From contig NZ_RBZP01000001.1 in the NCBI RefSeq assembly GCF_003628505.1, forward strand, positions 1 to 64,000: 64,000 nt of DNA. Reading direction: 5' to 3'. Positions 60,187 through 64,000 of the stretch are shown here, piece by piece. Source of the stretch: Oceanobacillus halophilus. GTDB lineage: Bacteria; Bacillota; Bacilli; Bacillales; Amphibacillaceae. A program made the translations under genes and the position numbers. The notes under the pieces are model-generated. The model made no database searches, was not told the DNA's origin, and saw only the letters and a program-made list of their open reading frames with translations. Positions within the stretch are counted from its first letter, which is position 1. Every line of letters starts with the position of its first letter.

Positions 60187-60546
60187 ATGGATATTATACA
60201 GTGGATTTTTATCATCATTATAGCTGTTTTTCTTATTCAACGATTTATGCCTGTTAAAGGAATTACCAATATCACAACCGAGCAGGCGAAAAACAAATTT
60301 AAAGATAAGGATGTACAGTTTATAGACGTAAGAACACCAGGAGAATATAAAGCGAACCATCGCAAACCATTTAAGAATATTCCATTGAATCAACTGCCAA
60401 AGCGAATAAGTGAATTAAATGAAAACAAAGAAGTAGTGGTAATTTGCCAAAGTGGAATGAGAAGTGCAAAGGCAGCAAAACTTTTAAAAAAATCAGGGTT
60501 TACAAATGTGTCCAACGTTAAAGGTGGAATGAGCGCCTGGGTATAG
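60187..60546 (+). CDS. Membrane-anchored rhodanese
   Basis: This 119-residue protein has an N-terminal helix (IIQWIFIIIIAVFLIQRF) followed by a complete rhodanese domain: FIDVRTPGEY near 45 and the loop C87QSGMRS. Unlike the related protein at 59059 it keeps the catalytic cysteine. It follows the cytosolic rhodanese by about 60 bases. Confidence 0.92.
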   Translation: MDIIQWIFIIIIAVFLIQRFMPVKGITNITTEQAKNKFKDKDVQFIDVRTPGEYKANHRKPFKNIPLNQLPKRISELNENKEVVVICQSGMRSAKAAKLLKKSGFTNVSNVKGGMSAWV

Positions 60547-60634
60547 GTTAATATTTTTGTTCAAGCATTAGTTAATGATAGGAAAACGAATGATTAAAAA
60601 AGAGTATTAAACTAAATATAAAGGGGATATTGTT

Positions 60635-61018
60635 ATGTTTCATTATACTGTAGAAACGAAAAAGTCTATAGGAGAAGCAATTCAATCTCTTGAAGAGAAC
60701 TTGAAAGAAGAAAAGTTCGGTATTCTCTGGCAGTTTGATATTAAAGACACTTTACTGAAGAAAGGCTTTGAATTTGATCAGGACTATAAAGTGCTAGAAG
60801 TTTGTAATCCAAAAGAAGCACAACAAGTATTAAAAGAGAACCAACTTGTAGGCTATTTCCTTCCATGTAAAATTGTAGTCTATGATGATAATGGGATAAC
60901 AAAAATTGGTCTTCCTAAGCCAACTTCAATGATTCAAAATCTTGATGATGCCAATTTAAGTGAATTCGCAAGTGATATAGAAAGAAGATTGATTTCTTGT
61001 ATAGATAAGAGTATATAA
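60635..61018 (+). CDS. DUF302 protein
   Basis: The 127-residue cytosolic protein has the DUF302 alpha/beta fold (FHYTVETKKS, FGILWQFDIKDTLLKKG, VLEVCNPKEA, PCKIVVYDDNG). DUF302 proteins often accompany rhodanese and sulfur genes; biochemical role not established. ATG follows AAAGGGG. Confidence 0.85.
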   Translation: MFHYTVETKKSIGEAIQSLEENLKEEKFGILWQFDIKDTLLKKGFEFDQDYKVLEVCNPKEAQQVLKENQLVGYFLPCKIVVYDDNGITKIGLPKPTSMIQNLDDANLSEFASDIERRLISCIDKSI

Positions 61019-61162
61019 TTCGCAGTTCTCTAATGGGGGACAAACAATATTCTTTACCTTTCATTCTTTTTCATCAAATTTTCACATTTTATTGTTATAC
61101 CTAGTTTGTACAAGCATGGTCGTTTGGTAATAGACGACTTATATTAAGCTGGAGGTAATTTG

Positions 61163-61762
61163 ATGAAAAAAGGTATAATTATAATAGTGGTTTTACTAGG
61201 AATGCTAACATGGGCGGTTTTTGACTTTACCGACTCAAAAAAGAATATCGATACTCAAAATACCAATAACACAGAAGATGTAAACTCTACTAGTAAGGAG
61301 AAAATAAATGACGGGACCTCTAGTGATGAGAATCCGATAGTGGGTCTTGACATTGGAAACTTAGCACCAGATTTTGAATTAGAGACATTGGATGGGGAAG
61401 TTGTTACATTATCTGATTTTCGTGGTGAACGGGTAATGATTAACTTTTGGGCAACATGGTGTCCCCCTTGTAAAGCGGAAATGCCGGATATGGAAAAGTT
61501 CTATCAAGAAACAAATGTAACTATTTTAGCAGTTAATTTAACAGAGACAGAAACAAATATACAACAGATACAAAGATTTGTGGACGACTATAATTTAACC
61601 TTTCCGATACTATTAGATAAATCGATTTTAGTGGCAGGACTATATGCAATACAACCAATTCCAACATCCTATATGATTGATACAGATGGTATTATTCAAT
61701 TTAAAACATTTGGGCCAATGACATACAGCATGATGGTTCAAGAGTATGAGAAGATGAATTAA
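61163..61762 (+). CDS. TlpA/ResA-like membrane-anchored thiol-disulfide oxidoreductase
   Basis: The 199-residue protein has an N-terminal signal anchor (4-20), an Asn/Ser-rich linker and a thioredoxin-fold domain with WATWC100PPC103 and the cis-proline region PIPTSYMID. It acts outside the membrane, reducing disulfides or heme-maturation thiols. GGAGG sits 7 bases before the ATG at 61163. It is part of the sulfur cluster by position; its own operator was not seen. Confidence 0.9.
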   Translation: MKKGIIIIVVLLGMLTWAVFDFTDSKKNIDTQNTNNTEDVNSTSKEKINDGTSSDENPIVGLDIGNLAPDFELETLDGEVVTLSDFRGERVMINFWATWCPPCKAEMPDMEKFYQETNVTILAVNLTETETNIQQIQRFVDDYNLTFPILLDKSILVAGLYAIQPIPTSYMIDTDGIIQFKTFGPMTYSMMVQEYEKMN

Positions 61763-61839
61763 TTCTTTTAAAACTCAAGAATAAGTCAGGGTGAAACATA
61801 CACTTACAATCAGACTGTATGTTTCACCGTGGTTAATAA

Positions 61840-61884
61840 TTGACAATTGGATTCGATTGATTTATCATACCTATATAGGTATAT
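61840..61884 (+). promoter_or_regulatory. Promoter with CstR operator 4
   Basis: TTGACA (61840-61845), 17 bases, TATCAT (61863-61868), overlapped by the perfect 16-bp palindrome ATACCTATATAGGTAT (61867-61882). Confidence 0.78.
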
Positions 61885-61887
61885 AGT

Positions 61888-61929
61888 TTGCATATTTTTT
61901 TATTTTTAAATATACCCCTACCGGTATAT
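61888..61929 (+). promoter_or_regulatory. Second promoter with CstR operator 5
   Basis: TTGCAT (61888-61893), 17 bases, TATACC (61911-61916) inside TATACCCCTACCGGTATA (61911-61928). Two operators in tandem precede the glutaredoxin gene. Confidence 0.65.
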
Positions 61930-61969
61930 GATCTTAATAAAACATAAAATTAATTAGGAGGCTGTTAAA

Positions 61970-62206
61970 ATGAATACTAATATCACGGTTTACACTACTT
62001 CTCAATGTCCTTACTGTGTGATGTTAAAAAATTTCCTATCAGAAAAAAATATCCCTTTTAACGAAGTGAATGTAGAGACGAAGCCAGAGGCAATGAGAAA
62101 ATTAGTGGAAACAACTGGACAAATGGGCGTACCGCAAACAGAAGTTAATGGGAAATGGGTCGTTGGTTTTGATCCAAACAGAATATTAATGGCATTAAAT
62201 AACTAG
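61970..62206 (+). CDS. Glutaredoxin-like protein (NrdH/YruB type)
   Basis: This 78-residue glutaredoxin fold has the CPYC active site (C13, C16) and GVPQTEV cis-proline motif. It reduces disulfides or removes persulfide sulfur from proteins. Control by two CstR operators suggests it helps handle reactive sulfur. GGAGG precedes the ATG. Confidence 0.92.
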   Translation: MNTNITVYTTSQCPYCVMLKNFLSEKNIPFNEVNVETKPEAMRKLVETTGQMGVPQTEVNGKWVVGFDPNRILMALNN

Positions 62207-62316
62207 AAAAGAGCATATAATAAAGCTGTAAAGAGTCTGTAACCTTCCGTGGGAGTGCTGAGTTTGGGCTAACAGGATGTTGGTCACAGAGAATCATAAG
62301 TAGCTTAGTCAAAGTG

Positions 62317-62356
62317 AAATCCGAACTTTAGTATAAATAAAAGTTCGGATTTTACT
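62317..62356. terminator. Bidirectional terminator between glutaredoxin and metI
   Basis: AAATCCGAACTT (62317-62328) pairs with AAGTTCGGATTT (62341-62352), closely similar to the hairpin at 40681-40717. The stretch 62210-62310 may hold a heavily degraded repeat fragment (AACCTTCCGTGGGAGTGCTG). Confidence 0.8.
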
Positions 62357-62395
62357 CGTTTTAAGAGTGGGTAGCTTTCATTGTTCTAGTTACTT

Positions 62396-63508
62396 TTATT
62401 TAAGTGAATCTGATTTTGCGAGAGCCTGTTCTAAATCCATTTTCAAGTCTTCACCATTTTCAATCCCAACCGAAAAACGTAATAGCTTATCATTTATTCC
62501 TCTGCGTTCTCTTTCTTCCTTCGGTATTTCTGCATGAGTTTGGGTGGAAGGGTATGTAATGAAACTTTCGACACCACCAAGACTTTCTGCAAAAACAATT
62601 AATTGAAGGTTACTCAGAAATGTGTCCACCCAACCGCTCTCTTTTAAACAAAAGGAAAGCATACCACCTTTATTTGGATACAGCACTTCTGTAACTTTTG
62701 GATGATTTTCTAAATATTTAACTACTAGTCTAGCATTCTCTTCATGCTTATTCATTCTTATGGCTAAGGTTTTTAATCCTCTAATTAACAACCAACAGTC
62801 AAATGGAGAAAGAATTGCACCGGATGCATTATGATTAATTGTCAACTGTTTACATAATTCTTCACCTTTAGCTACAACAAGTCCCGCTAATACATCATTA
62901 TGCCCACCGATGTATTTGGTTGCACTATGTATTACAATATCTGCCCCAAGATTAAGCGGTTGTTGCAGATATGGAGTCAAAAAAGTATTGTCTACAATTA
63001 ATAAGAGATTATATTTATGGGCTAATTCAGCGTATAGCTGGATGTCGATTTCCTGCATCAGAGGATTCGTTGGTGTTTCGATAAATAGAGCTTTTGTCCT
63101 TGATGTAATTAGATTCTCGGTTTCCTCTATATTTTGGAAAGTAGTATAAGAGGTTAAGATATTGTAATTTTTTGCATATTGGTCAAGCAAGCGATAGGTA
63201 CCACCGTATATATCCTCAGCTGCAAGTAAATGATCACCTGATTTAAATAAAGATAATACTAACTGAATGGCAGCCATTCCTGAACTGCAAGCAAATCCTC
63301 CATCACCTTCCTCTAGATTCGATATACCTTCTTCTAAAATAGAACGAGTTGGATTTTTTGTTCGAGTATAATCATACCCTGTTGATTGTCCTAATCCTTC
63401 ATGCTGATAGGCTGTAGATAAATAAATTGGTGTGCTAACGGCGCCTGTACCTTTGTCACTTTTATTGCCTAATTGCACTAATTTTGTTTCTAACCCTTTA
63501 TTTGACAT
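62396..63508 (-). CDS. metI: Cystathionine gamma-synthase / O-acetylhomoserine thiolyase MetI
   Basis: This PLP enzyme of methionine synthesis joins an activated homoserine with cysteine (or sulfide). The 370-residue protein has YDYTRTKNPTR near 45 and ACSSGMAAI near 73. The PLP lysine is K198 in SATKYIGGHND, and LYPNKGGMLSF and ESLGGVESFITYP are near the C-terminus. The ATG at 63508 is taken because GGGGGT precedes it; a longer frame to 63577 runs into the riboswitch terminator. An S-box controls it. metC usually follows in Bacillus; here a terminator follows instead. Confidence 0.93.
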   Translation of the reverse strand: MSNKGLETKLVQLGNKSDKGTGAVSTPIYLSTAYQHEGLGQSTGYDYTRTKNPTRSILEEGISNLEEGDGGFACSSGMAAIQLVLSLFKSGDHLLAAEDIYGGTYRLLDQYAKNYNILTSYTTFQNIEETENLITSRTKALFIETPTNPLMQEIDIQLYAELAHKYNLLLIVDNTFLTPYLQQPLNLGADIVIHSATKYIGGHNDVLAGLVVAKGEELCKQLTINHNASGAILSPFDCWLLIRGLKTLAIRMNKHEENARLVVKYLENHPKVTEVLYPNKGGMLSFCLKESGWVDTFLSNLQLIVFAESLGGVESFITYPSTQTHAEIPKEERERRGINDKLLRFSVGIENGEDLKMDLEQALAKSDSLK

Positions 63509-63536
63509 GATCGCATACCCCCAAAGATTATAAAAT

Positions 63537-63690
63537 AAAAGGGACCCCCTTAAGAAGAGGTCCCTGTAAACAGGCACTCTTCCTATCTTCCAAGTATCTT
63601 ACAATACCTGCTGGAATTAGCACCATTACCAATATATGGCCGGTTGCTGAGACATCCTTGGGCCAGTCCCTCCGTCTCTCTTGATAAGAA
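63537..63690 (-). promoter_or_regulatory. SAM-I (S-box) riboswitch with terminator upstream of metI
   Basis: On the minus strand the leader reads CTTATCAAGAGAGACGGAGG, then ACTGGCCC, GATGTCTCAGCAACC and GGTGCTAATTCCAGC, the conserved S-box core. This is followed by the hairpin AGGGACCTC/GGGGGTCCCT and a TTTT run (63565-63537). SAM binding should favour termination before metI. Confidence 0.96.
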
Positions 63691-63936
63691 TAAGTTTAAT
63701 AATATATTCATTATGAATTATTACTTTACACGAAACAATTAGTGGATGCAAGCGAGAAAGCAACTTTCCCATTGAATGAAATGTATATTTGAATGTATTT
63801 ACTCTGTCAACATATCTAACATTAGTGCGTACTTCGTTTGCGTATAACAGATATGAAAAATAAAACTGTTCTAAAATAATGGAAGATGCATATTTATCTA
63901 AAGGTGTTGAAATTTTTAACAAGGGATGGGTGATGA

Positions 63937-64000
63937 ATGGATAAGGATAAAGATAAAAGACAAAAGGATAAGAAGGATGAGCAATTAGAAAAATATCGGA
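63937..64000 (+). CDS. Start of a probable catalase gene (cut by the window end)
   Basis: Only 21 codons are visible, starting at ATG 63937 with AAGGGATGGGTG upstream. The N-terminus is Lys/Asp-rich and includes KDEQLEKYR. Bacillus catalases of the KatE/CatB and KatX group begin with a similar charged segment containing KDEQLEQYR, so a catalase is the best guess. The 247 bases before it (63691-63936) show no other gene. Confidence 0.45.
   Translation, partial: MDKDKDKRQKDKKDEQLEKYR

Noticed and set aside
63626-63922. 98-codon minus-strand frame upstream of metI
   Set aside because: Overlaps the S-box riboswitch; reading frame is incidental.

Overview
The window looks like chromosome from a low-GC, spore-forming, salt-tolerant member of the Bacillaceae (Oceanobacillus/Virgibacillus-like; this placement is an inference). 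The evidence is AT-rich DNA with strong AGGAGG ribosome binding sites, many TTG/GTG starts, an ectABC ectoine operon, spore genes (dipicolinate synthase subunit A, CotB-like coat proteins, YjcZ-family peptides), a qoxABCD quinol oxidase, a SAM (S-box) riboswitch on metI and a Bacillus-type Fnr with a C-terminal cysteine cluster.

Layout. 1-12.5 kb is a nitrate-respiration block: narJ, narI, a putative heme membrane protein, a TPR protein, then a near-complete molybdenum-cofactor set (moaA, moeB, moeA, moaE, moaD, mobB, fnr, mobA, moaB, modA, modB, moaC). narGH are not in the window. 12.6-19.3 kb holds heme O synthase (ctaB), two YjcZ peptides, a YjaZ-type metalloprotease, three consecutive CotB-like genes and several small proteins. 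19.4-23.2 kb is qoxABCD on the minus strand. 23.7-24.6 kb is a seven-tRNA cluster containing two duplicated tRNA-Gly 5' halves. 24.8-27.7 kb carries uvsE, a lipoprotein and a solitary dpaA.

27.85-32.8 kb is a compact six-gene catabolic operon: two [2Fe-2S] proteins, two flavoprotein oxidoreductases, a DctM-like permease and an Asp/Glu-racemase-like enzyme. I read it as an uptake and oxidation route for an unidentified D-amino acid, imino acid or opine. 33.0-40.6 kb holds two sodium:solute symporters, each with its own small subunit (DUF485 or DUF4212), and a LytS/LytT-type two-component system. 41.0-47.4 kb has a RocB-like hydrolase, a PAS-GGDEF-EAL-(PilZ-like) c-di-GMP protein and ectABC, whose ectA has no ATG, GTG or TTG start. 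48.2-55.5 kb is a mixed region (FAD-linked oxidase, FNT channel, SOS-type Y-family polymerase, CBS protein, hydratase, spore-type proteins). 55.9-57.1 kb is a decayed IS256-family element. 57.5-62.2 kb holds a PBP4-like protein without a visible signal peptide, then a CstR-controlled sulfane-sulfur regulon (three rhodanese-type proteins, DUF302, TlpA-like thioredoxin, glutaredoxin) with repeated TATACC/GGTATA operators. The right edge has metI with its S-box and the first codons of a probable catalase.

A family of GC-richer interspersed repeats (at least eleven whole or partial copies) fills most long intergenic gaps. Two copies are near-identical over about 260 bp in inverted orientation, 7.4 kb apart. 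Strongest second-look items: the 28-33 kb operon, the tRNA-Gly half-gene repeats, the ATT start of ectA, the repeat family, and the CstR operator array.
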